Part shown: piece by piece, positions 49,501 to 63,020 of the stretch
How positions within the stretch are numbered: the first letter of the stretch is position 1
How the letters are laid out: the number at the start of each line of letters is the position of its first letter
From: Motacilla alba alba
Lineage: Eukaryota; Chordata; Aves; Passeriformes; Motacillidae
Assembly: GCF_015832195.1 (NCBI RefSeq)
Contig: NC_052017.1
Location: 8,880,790 to 8,944,789, forward strand
DNA: 64,000 bases
Reading direction: 5' to 3'
Notes under the pieces: model-generated
What the model was told of the DNA's origin: nothing
What the model saw: the letters and a program-made list of their open reading frames with translations, nothing else
The model's database searches: none
Position numbers and translations under genes: made by a program

Positions 49501-50887
49501 TTGCTGAATTTCCCTTGACAAATATCCAACATCAGGAAAATTCTACTTGTAGCACTAAAAGAAAATTTCTCAGTACAAGTCTTTTCTAGGCATTAAAGCC
49601 ACTGACAACCCTCAGAAAAAATCAGAATGATTAATTTTCCTTTCCATAAAAGTTATTAAAGTCTCAACATTTCTAACTGTATATTTTATAATCACAAATG
49701 TTAGCACTTCATCTCAATGTAACTTAAAAAATCCAGATCAATTTAAGTAAACGTATTCTTAAAAGTTAAACATGAAAATACATATGACTAGGTAGTGCAT
49801 GAGTTAGAAAAATAGATTACTGGAATTTCTACCCTAAACCCACAGTTTACTGTATAAAAAATTTATGCTGAAAAGTTCCAAAAATGAAGCCTCATTTTCA
49901 AAATTGCCTGGCATTTTGGATCTCATCTGATTCAAGCTGTAGCTTTGAGTACTGACTAGCTTTGAAAATCAAATGACAATGACACATGCTAAACACTGAG
50001 CCCTGAATCTAAATAATTCAAAATTAAAAAGTACTTTTGAAACTCTAGTAAGAGCCTTGATAAGAAGTGAAATAAATTTTCAGCACAGTGCAGAAAAATT
50101 TCTGAGTCTTCTAACTAGAAATATTCAATCATGTCCACAAGACTGCTCTTATCCCCCAGTCATGATCTGCTTTAGTTTATGCTGGATTTCTTTCCCCCAA
50201 GCTGTTCCTTAAACTCATCTTTCCTGATTGTTTTATTTTACAAAGCAATTCAGCATTATTTAATCTTACATGACACACAGACAGTGACTTACTAATTAAT
50301 ATGCCAAGTAAAGCAGGTAAACTAAATCACCTCTTAAATTAAGAAACCAGATCCTTTCTATTAGAGCATAAACATAATTTAAAACATTGATCTTAATAAC
50401 TCATGCACTATTAAGGAGAAAGCAGGTGGCTTAGCGTTGCTAATGCTGAATTGATATTACAGAAAAATATGAGAATCTTAGGTTAGTGTATTATGTACTT
50501 GAGTTGCTTTCTAGCTGTACCATCAGCATTTAAATCATGAAATTAGATTCCTATTCATGAGACACACTCTTCTGAATTTTAACATGCATATTCTAATTAT
50601 TTTTAGAAATTAAGGGATACTGTTTATTCCTGGTGGATACTATTTATTTTATTTTATTATTAAAATAGCATTTTTTAAACATTAACTACCAAACTGCAGG
50701 AAGCAGGGCAGGTATCTCCCTGATAATCAGCAATCAAACATGCTCTTTCCATTAGCAGGTTGGGTGAAAACAGAGGCTGAGCTGGAGTCAGTGCACACTG
50801 AGTGCTCCAGCATTAGAAGTTCAGCAAGGGTCACTGATGAGACTGCAGGCAGTTTTGTTTAGCTCTGTTCTGCAATGGCCATTTAAA
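43567..50887. other. Unique noncoding sequence
   Basis: The first 120 bp after the CR1 are AT-rich low complexity. Further on there is a (GATTT)3 run at 43806-43820 and a short hairpin with an AATACAAA/TTTGTATT stem at 44719-44738. A weak U6-like fragment at 46630-46690 is listed separately. A 118-codon minus-strand frame at 48240-48596 has no recognisable domain. Otherwise I see nothing I can name. Confidence 0.5.
46630..46690 (+). pseudogene. Possible decayed U6 snRNA fragment
   Basis: GGCAGCACATA at 46635-46645 matches the 5' part of U6 snRNA exactly over 11 bases. It is followed, with small differences, by CATCAAAAT and GACACAAAG, in the order U6 has TACTAAAAT and GATACAGAG. After that the similarity becomes weak. 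If real it is an old, broken retropseudogene; U6 pseudogenes are common in vertebrate genomes. The short exact match may be chance. Confidence 0.22.
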
Positions 50888-50888
50888 G

Positions 50889-50950
50889 TTTTGTTTGTTT
50901 GTTTGTTTGTTTTTGTTTTTGTGGTTTTTTTCTTTTTTTTTTTCTTTTAT
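50889..50950 (+). repeat. (TTTG)n and T-rich tract
   Basis: About five TTTG units at 50889-50912 pass into T-rich sequence with runs of seven and eleven T. It is a simple repeat. A 62-codon frame running through it is low complexity at its start and not a gene. Confidence 0.9.
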
Positions 50951-53900
50951 GCTTACAGACCTGCACCATAAAGCTCTTGTGCACAGTTCACAGTTGCTCA
51001 GGATCCCTTCCAGGCAGAAACAGAAAAGTTTGTCTCCTGCCTGCTCCCCAGACCAGAATTCACCCCTAGTTTCTGCAGAGTAACATCATACATCCTACAG
51101 TGAGAGCCAGTAGCTTCCACTCTGATACATTCAAAGAGCTGAAAAGAGGGACACGCTGTCTCCTGCTGCACTATGTGCCAATTTTGCAGTGGTTTTTCTC
51201 ACTTTGATGGCGAAGATGTAGCATTTAAATACATACTGCAGAGCAAGGCTGAAAGCAGATACCTAAATGGTGGAATATAGAATCCACTGTCACATCTTCA
51301 TAAATTATAAAGGTAAATTTGTCAAAATGGCCACTTACTTACAGAATTTTCCTAATTACCCCTCAAATATTTTTAACCTTTGGATATTAATTCATCTTCC
51401 CCCTAGTCAAGCAAAACCTTTGTTAAAATACTGACAGTATTTGCATCTAGATCTCTTTTTCACATTGGGCACATTTAAATGATGGATTTAGTTACACAAC
51501 AACAGAATGAAAATATCAGGGAAAATAAATGCCACAGGAGGAAAAATCTTTACACTGTGACCTGCAAAACATGATTATCCATTTAGATAAGTGTAGTTTA
51601 AAATGCCTTACTGCAAGATCAGCAAGGACCCTGTAAGACATTAACTCCAGACCTGGATGCAAACTCAGTCATCTTTTATGTCAACAGCAATACCAGTTCA
51701 GGCCACAGTTTACTCTTTTAGATTAAAAATAAGAAGAAAGAAAAAATAAAAAGCTCTACAAGCAGGGATGTGCCCAGTAGGAATTCTCTAGTTGATAAGT
51801 TAATGGTATAGTCCACGGCTGTATTCTGGGTCATCATCACCTGTGCCAAAATGATGTGTGTTTACTACTGTAAGAGTTTCATTAAATGTCCTTGTTGATA
51901 CTGAGGGTTGACAGAAATTGTTATGAACTTAACACCAGGATGGAGGCAGAGTTAGCGATCTCACAGATAATTTAACTTGTGACAAGTCCTTTCACAGGGA
52001 ATACAATTTTCAAAAGGAGACCACAAAGAGTTCATGAGTGCATGTGAAGCATAGGTGTCAGGCAGATGATGCTCACACCTGCCAGACAAGCATTTGTGTC
52101 AGAGCACACAACACAGACTTCAGATAAACCACTTGCTATTTAGATGACATTTGTATCTACAGCAGTTCAGGTTTTGGAGGGACTTGGATATACAGGCTCT
52201 AGTCTTAAAATTATTCACTTAGGTACTGTAAAACAGGTGTGTAAAAGAAGGGAATGAAACCAGCTGTTACCCAATGCCAATAGATGCAGAGGCTCTCAGT
52301 TCAAAGCTTTTGTTGAGTGTGAAATGTGGCAATAAAAGAGGATCAAACATGCAGTAAAATACTCTTCCGGGAGCTAAAAACTCCTTAGTGTAATCAGTGT
52401 TAACTAATATGCTCACATCAAATTGCAAACCAATATGACCAGTGCCAGACGAGCTGTGCATGTGACGTTGTCACTTAACCAACAAGAGAGTGCTCCTCCA
52501 GCCCAGGGCTGTGTGTGCTCTCCTGAGGATGACAGGGAGGCTCCATTCAGAATGTCATTAGTAACTCCAAATCTGCCTGCTAGGATTTGAACACCACTTA
52601 TTTGAAAAAAAAAAAAAACTAAGGATATCTGAACATGGGAATGAGAGATAGGAGTCTTTGGTCCAAGTTTTGGTCTTATTAGCTCAATTTAACAAATAAT
52701 TTCCCGTATCTTTATGCTGCTGCTTGAAAGCTGCTTTTGATGAAACCAGAAGCAAAACACCTCCCTGTACTTTCAAGCAGGGCTCACATACAACACAGTC
52801 AGTTAAAAAGCTAATGAGGCAGGGATGTAGCAACAGCTCCTTCCACTAGACTGATCAACCACTTTACAAATGAACATGGTGCTTCTTTAAGAGACACAAA
52901 CATGCTGAAACGGTCCTTCAGTCAATCTCCAGCTACATTTGCCCCTCAAAACAGAAAGCAAGAGATGAATGATTTAAAGTTTCTGTAGAGCTGACTGAGA
53001 GAAAGAGCCAGACATGTGAAAAATGTTATTTTTGTGGAGAACGGCAGCTGCCATGGCATAGCACCAATTTGTGGTCTGGGTCTGCTTAATAAATGACAGC
53101 ACAAATCCTGCTGCAATCCTTTAGGAAAACTTCTGCAAGACAAAACATCCTGTATATGTGCAGTGATAACCACACATTAGAGAATGAAGCATAAATGGAT
53201 TGTAGGGCAAAAGCCATCTGTTGTACCTGCAGTTTATATTTAGTACTGTATGATAAAATATCTCCAAAGTCACATAAATCATTGTGATATTCTAACCCAA
53301 CCTCTATGATCTCTATTCAGAAACTGCAGCAGCTATCTTTAAAAGGGTCCTTCCCAACAATAACAGAATCTGACTCTATTAATGAGATCAAAGCTTAAAA
53401 TAACTAGATACTAAATGATGGAAATTATTGTTCTGTTACAATTAATAAAATTCAACTCTTGCACCCATAAAACACTTCAAATTTTACTAAGTTACAAAAG
53501 GATTGGGTTTTAGCTTACAGTAACATGTGAATAGGAATTTGGCTTATGTGATGCAGATATATGTAGTCCATGGAATAGGATTTAGAATAGGAGCATAAAA
53601 TTTATAATAAACTTGTAATATATTTTTTGTCTTCAGTTCCCAGTAGAAATAAATTATTTTTGTACATTTATCTCTTTGTGAATTCTCATAGACCTTATAA
53701 TCATTAGTAGCAGATTTAAGTCCCATTAAAAGAGACAAACAGAACAAAGCTCTGCCTGCTCTTCCCAGAGCTTGTAAGAAAAACTTGCCCAGGTCTGTGA
53801 GATACCAACTGCAATTTGTTGAAGCTTTAAGAAAGCAAGTCATATGAAACCTGGTCTCTTCTTTTAAGACTAGCAAAAGCTATGTTGTGGGTGTTTGGAA

Positions 53901-55419
53901 CTCAGACTAAGGTTGTACTCAAGGAGTCCACACCAACAAAATCCCAGGGGGATCTCTGAAGAGACTATGGCAATGCCATGGGCAGCTACACCACTGCCTT
54001 CAAACAGGACAGTTCCTCTCAGTAGGGCATTGGCAAGCAAGATTGTGCTCTGCCTTTTGGGATAGCTGCCAAGTGGTGTTTATGACATGGAATTAGACCA
54101 AGGAAGGGAAGTCAAGGACTATAGGAAAGCTCCTTAATTTTCCTTCTTTTCTTTGTATGCAAGAACAAATGGGTATAGTAGACTTTCTACTATTGGTGCT
54201 TTATCTTCCATCCTAATGATTCTAATGTATTTGTCTGACACCTAATCAAAGCATTTCCTCCATTTCTTCCTCAGCATTTTCAATCACAACTGTTGTAGGC
54301 AGATGGTCCCGAGCTCTTTCAGAGCTGGAAGCAGGAACAGGGGAATAAGCTCTGTCACTGACTGTGTCCAGAACATTCCTAGTCAATTCTAAAAGTTTCT
54401 CTAGGACCAAACAAGACTGCACACTCATGAAAAGCCTCTGGTTATACACAGTAGGAAAATAGCTTCAGGGAACTTTAAGTTTGTTTGTCAAGCTAGTTCA
54501 ACCAGCTAGTTCACAAGGTATAAAGCCATGAAAATAACGGCATCCCTCACCCTGCCCAGGCCAGGCAGGACAGGGAATGTGATTATGGGTGATTGTCACC
54601 CCAAAGACATCTGTGGCAGATACATTTATTACATGCAGAGCATCTGAAGCATGGTTTTGAGCAGGTGAAGGAAGACAAAGAGAAATCATCATTATTTCTC
54701 ATGTGCCAGATGGCAGGAATGCCAGAACCACGATGGTTCTAGGGACACACCAATATCGCCATCAGTCAACAAAAGACTAAGAGGATAGAAAACAAATCCT
54801 TGGAAAAGGCAGGAGACCAGATTGCACAAACAAGTTAGTAGCACCCAAAGAATGATATTTCCTTACAGCTAAGGGAGTAAGTCCTGCCTTTTCCTTCTGC
54901 CTTCAAAAATTTGTTCTCATTTTCTAATGATGGCACTCGAAGAGCCAATATGGAAAGGAAATCTGATACAGGGTTGGCAACCACCCCGTTTTGAGCAGGA
55001 GAAGAGACAAGATGGATCCAGGGTCCCTTCAGACAATGTTTTCAAGACTTTATTTTTGTTTCTCCAGATGCTCATAGAAGCAAACAGGCTTTGAAATATG
55101 ACAGCAATATGAGGAAACTTCACCATAAAAACAGAAACAACCTTGCAGTCAGCATGGATGGGCATTACAGTCACGGTCATTTGGGCCCCAGGAAGAACAA
55201 GGCGCAGCTGACAGTTCAGCTCTGTCCCTCTCTGGAGCTATGGACTTCATGCAGAACCAAATGCTGCATGCCTGAAGGACGAGTGGCTCAACTGGGCAGC
55301 ACAGAGGTGTTTTTCTTGCTAATCTAGAAAATGCACTGTTCCAAATTTCATAAATGCATCATACAGAAAAGAGGGAGGATTTAGAGGATTTTTAGAGACA
55401 ACTTTGGAGTGATCTTTGC

Positions 55420-55454
55420 AAAAAAAGAAAAAAAAAGTATTGAAAAAAAAAAAA
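55420..55454 (+). repeat. A-rich simple tract
   Basis: Runs of seven, nine and twelve A residues separated by G, GTATTG and similar breaks. Low-complexity sequence. Confidence 0.85.
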
Positions 55455-56072
55455 GATAAAATGGCATGGTTTTAGTACAAAGTTAAAAGTTTAAAAAGGG
55501 TAAAAAAGTACCGCAAGGAAAAATAGCATATGAAGGGTTGTACCAAAATACTCAAGCACTGCTGAAGGCTTGAGAAAAGTGTGTGTGGCAGTCAAGTCCC
55601 ACTTACACCGTGTTGTAATATCTGAAATAATGGGTCATGAATGTGCCCCATGATACTGCTGCATTTGAAAGATCTTTTCTCTTGTCCAGTCCTAGTATGA
55701 CATGGGAGATGCAAACAGTCTGTTCATCATGCAATTCGCAGGTAAAATTTAAACTATAAAAAGTTCCAGAAAATTCTACAGATGTCTTTTTGACACTTCA
55801 TAATTTTCCCTTGGTAATGTACTTAAGTTGTAACAATCATCTGAAAGACATAAAATATGTTGGGGAAGGTGGAGGAATGGAAGCACTTACTGCTAACTTT
55901 ATACTGGTGAGATAAATGCCAGTCATAATCTGACCTGATATTAATTTCTGTATGAGAAGGGGTTTTCAAAAGAAATCAAATGCCAAATACTTCTATGTAA
56001 TTGTAAAGAAAGTAACCTGTGAAGTCATGGGCTATTAACTAATCACCATACTTCAACTAACAGCAGCATACA

Positions 56073-56085
56073 GTTGCTAGGTAAC
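56073..56085 (+). promoter_or_regulatory. RFX X-box-like site
   Basis: GTTGCTAGGTAAC is an imperfect palindrome. It fits the RFX half-site RGYAAC exactly on the right (GGTAAC) and GTNRCC with one mismatch on the left (GTTGCT), spaced by one base. RFX factors bind such sites in enhancers and promoters of ciliary and neural genes. One motif in isolation is weak evidence, and no gene promoter is visible nearby. Confidence 0.28.
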
Positions 56086-59000
56086 CTCTGATAAGATGTG
56101 TGCATTGGCTGGCTGAGAATTGCTGGAGAAAAGTGATTCCCTCTGCCAGCACCACCACCACCCAAACCATCACTGAGTCAAACTGATTACAAAGGAGTTT
56201 CTGTTTTGACTGATTTTATAGGAGATAAATGGTGACTACGTTGTGTTTAGACAGACGAAATCTGCACGCTGGTTGATAAAATCTAAAAAAAAATACAATC
56301 AATGAAGTGCATTGGTTGCTTTTTCAATGGGTTCATTTACCCTTGACATCATAATGCTGCATGCTGCAATCCAGATGATTTATTTTTATATATTGCATTA
56401 TATTTCATAAGATGTAAAGAGTCAGATGACTGGAAGCTGACTCTGAAAATCAATGAGGAAGAGATAACTACTGACATATATGAGCAGTGCTTCCCTTCTG
56501 CAATTTTTAACACTTTTTACTCTATTTCACACTATCACATTTATGTGTTTGATAGAAACCTGAAATTCAATTCCATTTGAGCATTTTTTTTCTTTATTTT
56601 CATTCACCAAGTTAATATTAAATAAAAATGAATGCTAAGTCAAATCAGTAAATAGCTTTTGAGGAAATATCATACTGACTTGTTCTGAATAGAATAGAAA
56701 TGAAAACAAGTTTAAAATCAAAACAGAGAAGACATCCCCAATATCAAGAACAACGTGGAAACTACTGGCAGAAAAGAAGAGGTTTAATTTTTTTATCCAG
56801 CTGCTTAGCATTCAATGTAGTATCCATAAACTGCAAACTATTTTGGCAAAAAAGACTTGATGACTTCTAACAATGACCTGTAATGTCTTCCCTGCCCTGG
56901 AAAATCACACACTCTCAAGTAAATTATTTCAAAGCAATAAAGATAAATTCAAAGGTATTTCATCCTTCTAAATTTCTAAATTTTACAGTGTGGGAGAGCT
57001 GTCTCCCTCTTCTGGAGGGAGGGAGGAAGCATTGGAAAGAAAGAACAAAAATGAGAGACAACAACATTATTATCTTTTTCTTCTGAGTTAGCTTTGGGAT
57101 TCAAGGACGCACCAGGGGTTTCCACACTACCAGAAAAGAACCACAGTTGTTTGCATACACTTTGACTGGCATCCCTATTTTTGTATCCCCATCACACACC
57201 TCCTGTGCTGGCATCAGCCAGGGCTCTTTCCATGGCATACATTGCTCACAGCTTGATGCAACAAACTGCCCAACAACTATATTGAGAAACAGCTTGTTTG
57301 GTTTTTCTAATTTGGAAAACAAAGGCACACTGCAAGCTGCGCTGACTGGGAAGTCATACATCTTTAACACAAAGTAAAAAGGAAAGAAAAGAAGGAAATA
57401 TCCTTTAGATATTGCAAATGCCTTCCTCTTCCCTTGCAAAGTGCCCTGTCAGCATGGCTGACCCCATACCACTTCTCAACATCAGCCAAAAAAAGAATGA
57501 ACTCTTTATTCTCTTTGTGTTCAAAAGTTAATATTAGGGAACTTGCCAGTAAAGAGAGGGTTTCAAGCTACTAGAAAAGACTCTTGATCAGCTATGAAAC
57601 TAATGCAGACTACAGACTATTCACTGCTTAGGCCAGCAGTTGTCAGAGGGTTGCCCTGGAAGGTAAATCACCCACTGGGCCATCAATGCATGAGCTACAT
57701 GAAGTGTAGGACAGAACTAAATGCACAAGGGTTGGGAGACCTGCTGGACTTTGAGATCTGACTGCTCAAGCTGAATGTGCTCACACACTCTGTGGGCACA
57801 GCCTCAGTGCTCTGTCAAAGATAGCCACAAATGGTTGAAGATCAATCAGGAGCCCTCAGGACAGGCTTATCAGACTGACGTGGAGTTTGGTGAACATTAT
57901 TTGCATCATTTGCATCTGCAGCCAACACTGTGATATCACTGAAGACTGTGATATCCTAGTTTACCTAGTTATTTATATGACAAAATCATCTTGACACCTT
58001 CGATGTAACAGAGACCTTTCAGTCTTAGCTCTTAAACTGAATTCCATTTAACTATGCAGCCCAAGCTTTTGACTTTCCCTTTAATCAGTGATGGGAAATA
58101 AAAGGCAATTCCAATCATTGCTGGACTCTGCTGATTATAGAGCTCAGCTGACTACACTCCTATCACAGATGATTCACTTAAGCGTCTGTACAGCTAAGTT
58201 TGGGGTGGGTAATGTCACTTTTCTAATCAGTGGGCTCATATCTCACTGGAGGGTAAGGGTGCAGGAAACTGTGAGCCAGTCTTTGAAAGCCCTGGGAAAA
58301 GCCAGAGTCAGTCTTATGGGCTGAGATCTGGAAACCATGGATCTGCCACTGCCCACTCCTCCAGTGTCCCATGAAACAAGAGCTGGGGTAAAGTTTCTGT
58401 AAATGAGCAGGACTGCACACAAGAAATAACTTAGATGTACCACTTACCTTCTCAGGAAATGATCCAGCAAACCCCTGAGCATCTGCTAATCTATCAGGTA
58501 TTTAGCATGAGGGAATGCAGCTTGGTGGTTCCCTGTACCTGCTACATCAAGGTAATTAATAATAAGCATTTAAAGAGACCTGGCACAAAGCAAGGAAGAG
58601 ACCTTGCTCTGAAAGCTGTACATCCTGAATGGGCTGAGCAGGAATACTGAATTCAAACCTTGCAAATAAACCATTTCACTACAGAGGACTTATGTGGTTC
58701 CTGTTCTCCTGAGCCAGAAAAGCCACAGTTGACATAATTTTTCATTCTGCTCTCCTGACTTGTGGTCTGATGGCAGATGTTTCAGACTATGTTTTAAATT
58801 AAAGGCAGGCATCAATACAGTATATTATTGTGGCATACAGATCTATTAAAGATGGCTTCCTTCTTCTGTTTCTTTTGGTTTTTTTGCATTCTTAATCAGA
58901 GACAGAATTTGGCTGAGAATCTGGGAGTCCCAAGGATGAAGCAGAAAATTCAGCAGAAATTTAATTGCTCAAGTTGCCATATTTTGTTTATTTCCTGAGA

Positions 59001-61526
59001 TTCAATTACGAAAATTACCAGTCTGCAACTCCAAATTGCATGACAACTGTTGAACTTACAGTCTCACGAGGATATTCACCCCAGAGCACAACAACACACA
59101 CATTGCTCCACTACCATCAATTAATATAAGCTACCAGTAATTAGAAAGGGCAGAATAAACTCCACACTTCCTTTATTCCCTGGCTGGTTTAACGAGGATG
59201 CCATTCTATTGTCTCCTGGGTGGGATCTTTTGGCACCTCTGTTGTCACCGTTTTTTCTAAGGCACATTGGGTGCAAACATGGTTTCACTTCACAAAATGT
59301 CTCAGTGCCCTCACCAGTCTGTTCATCCTTGTCAAATCAGGATTTCACACACTGTTTTCTGAACAGTCCCTAATCTTAGCAAAAGTTTCATTTCCCCAGC
59401 CCATTGCCACCGGCTATTAGTCTGGCACAAAACTCCAGCTCAAAATGAAAAAGATAAAACAGAGAAAAGACAGCAGACACAGCCCCTATTGCTCTGTTTT
59501 GTCTTGTCACACCTAACAAAATATGGTTAATAGCACTGTTGTGTTATGGGTGAGCCAGAGGGACAAGCAAGTGTGTCTTGTCATGCCCTGTGGACGTTAC
59601 CTATTCCTGAAATATTCTGTACCTGCTCATTAGCGTTTCTGAAGTTCAACATGTCAATAGACAGAGGGACATTTCGTTGTTTAATGGATAAAAACCAGCA
59701 ATAACAACATGGTATTAGCCACTGTGGACATTACTGACCAACAGGGTCACAAACAAGACCTGGATCTACTCCAAGCTTTGACTGTTGAAATCAAAATACT
59801 AAAGTATTAAAATGGCAATTTAAAATTTCACACATTAGTAATATATTTTTTAAATATTATGGCATCCTGATATGATCCTATCTTTTAGCATTTTTACCTA
59901 CTTGGTACCAGCAAAGTAGAGAAATTGAACTTGTTTAGAAAGGAGACACAATTATTTTTATTTTATATATTTATTATATATTTCAAGATGTAATGAAGTG
60001 CCATCAGTATGTTAAAAAAATTATCTGCAGATTCTGGCTTATCTGAGTGAAAAACTCTCTTCTCTGGTTTAGAAAAGAATGATTTTCTTTCAGCATTCAA
60101 ATTTGCATGCCAATATACTTTGCATATAATTTACATAACATAGAGTATCACAACCACTTTGCTTCTTATTGTAAAATCCAAGATCAGCTCCTAGCATTTC
60201 ATAGCTAGGATTATTAAAACATTCTGTTAAGTCAAGTCTGAAGATAAGCTTCCATTCTGATGCTTCTGGAATTGCACACTAATGGGCAGGAAAGGTGAGT
60301 GTCTGGTTCTGACACCGGATAGGACCTTGGGTCCTAAAAATTTCTCATGGGCTTGCTTTTATATCTAGGTAATTTCATTTAGTATCTTTATAGCTTATAT
60401 ACTTTATTTTAAAATAAGAAAGGTGATAATTTTTATTCCCTTTCTTTCCTAATCTTGTATTTTTCAGTGATTATCTTAATACTCAAAGACACAGCTTTCC
60501 TGTCACTTTATGTGTGGGCAGGTACCCAGTGAGATCCCAATCCTGTCTAGAAAGTATTACTGTAATGCTCCTGTTAATCAAAACTACTCAGCCTTTTTTC
60601 AATTAAATGATTTATGCAAAGAAATATCAATTTGCTGCAGAATTATTTTTTTAATAGGTCCACATACGTTTTAGAGAAACTTTGAATAGGGAAGTTCTTT
60701 TCATGTCAAAAGCATGATTTTTTATTAATGTTCAGTTGACAGAAAGCTTTACCACCATCTATAGTTTAGTGTCAAACCACTCCTATGGGAACCCAAAGTC
60801 CAAGCCTTCACCCATCTGACTCAGACCAAGAATCTTGATATAAACCAGGAGCTACGCTGAACAAATACCTGTCCCAGGGTCTCATAAGCTATCTGGAATA
60901 GTAAAATAGCTAAAAAAAGAGAAACAATTCCAGGAGGTTAATGCTCAGTGTAGCTAATGAGGTTCAGCCCACAGAGAAGAGCCAAGCAGAAAATCAGGGT
61001 GTCCCTCCTTCTGCATGAGGGCCTACACCTCCCCTCAAATCTGGGACCCAAATCTGGGTCTCTGTTGGGTTTGTCATGTAAAAAATTCATCCAAATGGGA
61101 AAGCAGTAATGCCCCACACTATCAACAAGCTCTGCAGCACATAGAGCTGTCTCCTGCTGAGCACTGCCAAGTGTGCTCCTGGTACTTTTGTGGGGAAGAT
61201 CAGCGTGCACATCCAGAAGCTGCCTGCGATACTTCAGTAGTGGGCAGTGGCAGCTCCCTGCATGGAGGTGACTGGAAATGGGACCCAGGACCACAGCTGA
61301 GGTCCATGAAGCAGCTGAAGCCTCTCTCTTACCTGTGGTAAGGACCTGAGGATATTAGTAAATACACAGCCACCTTAAAAAGTTAAAATTGGCTGCATAG
61401 TGGTGTGAGTACTCGTATGATGTTGGGTGCATTGCTTACAGGCAGCACTGCATTGCTTATCTCCAGATACTGCCTTGAGATGTATTATGCCTTAATATAC
61501 ATCTGTGGCTTAAATATCTACCACCA

Positions 61527-61656
61527 GACTGGATGAGGCTTTCAGCCACCTGGTCGAGTGGAAGGTGTCCCTGTCCGTGGCACAAGGGCTGGAACTGGAT
61601 GATCTTCAAGGTTCCTTTCAACCCAAACCATTCTATGATTCCCTGATTCTATGATT
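61527..61656 (+). mobile_element. CR1 LINE 3' end, plus strand
   Basis: A 5'-truncated CR1 tail of about 130 bp. It contains 'ctggtcgagtggaaggtgtc', 'ctggatgatcttcaaggttc' and 'ctttcaacccaaaccattct', then a decayed ATTCTATGA tail near 61640-61656. It resembles the common avian CR1 3' end and differs from the variant at 62596-62726, so the two neighbouring copies come from different CR1 lineages. Noncoding and inactive. Confidence 0.92.
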
Positions 61657-62595
61657 GATGCTTCTCCAATCCATGTAAAACAGTGAAGTGAAAAAAGAAG
61701 AGCTTGGTTCAAATGATGCTGCCTAACGTCAATGCAGGCTGCTGCTGCTCTGCTGCAGAAACTGATGAACTTCAGGGTCAATTCAGTGTCTTAGGAAAAG
61801 ACAGAAAAAAGGCAGCTCTTTAAGAACTACTCTGATCAAATGGGAAAGAGTTAAGAGGGGTCATTAACACGCCCAGGTGTGCATCTTGCCGGAGCAGGTA
61901 GCACTAGAAGAATGGATGACTCTCTCTTTTCGAAACAAGTAATGGAATTTCCCAGAAAATACCTAACTACCTTGCATTATCTGGCATCTGCACACCAGAC
62001 ACCTGTACAGCTGAACACCCATCTGCTGTATATGCTACATGCATTTCCTTTCTCTTTTTTTAGCTTGGCAAAGGAGTTGATTAGGAAGAAAGGTCTTTGA
62101 AAAACATTTTGGACAAAGATGCCAGCACAGATTGTACAGTTAAAGATATCAGGTCTGCCAATACATGCACACCACACTGCAGGCTGCTTATGCTTGCTTC
62201 ACAACAATTTATTGCACAAATTACTGGAATTCTGAATTACTGGAATTGAAATATGCTATATCTCCATATTCCTATTTACTACAGAGTTCATAAAGAAAGG
62301 GTGCAATCCCTGGAACAAGCAATATTTCTATTCTGACTATTCTCTTTTCTTGGTCAGTAGGAATATCCTTTCTTTCAGAGCAGGCTCTGCCTATCTTTCT
62401 GCTCCCTCCTGCTACAGGCAATATAGCTGAATGTTGCTGATATATTTTTTGCTCAGTTCCAAATCTAAAATAATATGCTTTTTGTATGGCAATTTCTCCA
62501 GGAATTCAATAAACTCAGTGCAGGCATTTTGAGTTTTAAGAGGACTGAGTCACACATTCCTGGTGTGTGCACAACAATCAGGAGCTGAATGGAAC
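61657..62595. other. Unique noncoding sequence between two CR1 copies
   Basis: No gene or repeat family is recognised. A short duplication of ATTACTGGAATT is visible near 62220-62247. A 73-codon open frame (61879-62100) shows no recognisable protein. Confidence 0.5.
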
Positions 62596-62726
62596 ATCCC
62601 TGGATGTGTGTAAAAAAAATACTGGATGTGGCACTCAGTTCCACGGTTTAGTTGAGGTGTTAGGGCTGGGTTGGACTTGATGATCTTGAAGGTCTCTTCC
62701 AACCTGGTAATTCTGTGAATTCTATG
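62596..62726 (+). mobile_element. CR1 LINE 3' end, plus strand
   Basis: A 5'-truncated CR1 tail of about 130 bp that begins in 'atccctggatgtgtgtaaa' and ends in ATTCTGTGAATTCTATG. It shares the 20-base word GTTTAGTTGAGGTGTTAGGG (62646-62665) with the inserted CR1 at 22948-22967, so both probably belong to the same subfamily. Noncoding and inactive. A TG-rich stretch follows immediately. Confidence 0.9.
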
Positions 62727-62833
62727 TGTGTGATGCTGTGTGTGTGAATTGCCCAGTGTCCAGTAGCACCCACAGGTCTGTCAGGTAAATGTCAGAAAAC
62801 ACAAGACCCTTCCACAAAAGGATGTCCATCTTT

Positions 62834-62882
62834 ATACACACACATATATATATGTGTGTACATGTATATATGTGTATATATA
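62834..62882. repeat. CA/TA microsatellite with 22-bp palindrome
   Basis: Alternating CA, TA and TG words. Bases 62838-62859 are a perfect 22-bp palindrome formed by (AC)3, an AT-alternating core and (GT)3. Such tracts can extrude cruciforms and often vary in length. Confidence 0.88.
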
Positions 62883-62984
62883 GGGGGTTATTTGTAGAAT
62901 CATGATCTTAATTATGTGTCTGTTTTTTAAAAAAGGTCATAAAACCCCTGAGAAGCACAAGGAGGAAGAAGATACTGTGTGCAG

Positions 62985-63020
<36 letters not shown>

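Larger units (their letters stand above)
50951..61526. other. Unique noncoding sequence
   Basis: No gene or interspersed repeat is recognised in this stretch. Notable small items are an acidic-ended minus-strand open frame at 54246-54449 (see findings), an A-rich tract at 55420-55454, an RFX X-box-like site at 56073-56085 within a patch that may be a conserved element, and a locally GC-richer patch at 60938-61341 with long open frames on both strands but no recognisable protein. Confidence 0.45.

Noticed and set aside
60938..61341. Overlapping open frames of 118 and 108 codons on opposite strands, with a GTAAGG donor-like word near 61337
   Set aside because: Neither translation is recognisable, the two strands are equally open, and a single donor-like word is common by chance. 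I could not find a matching acceptor or partner exon.
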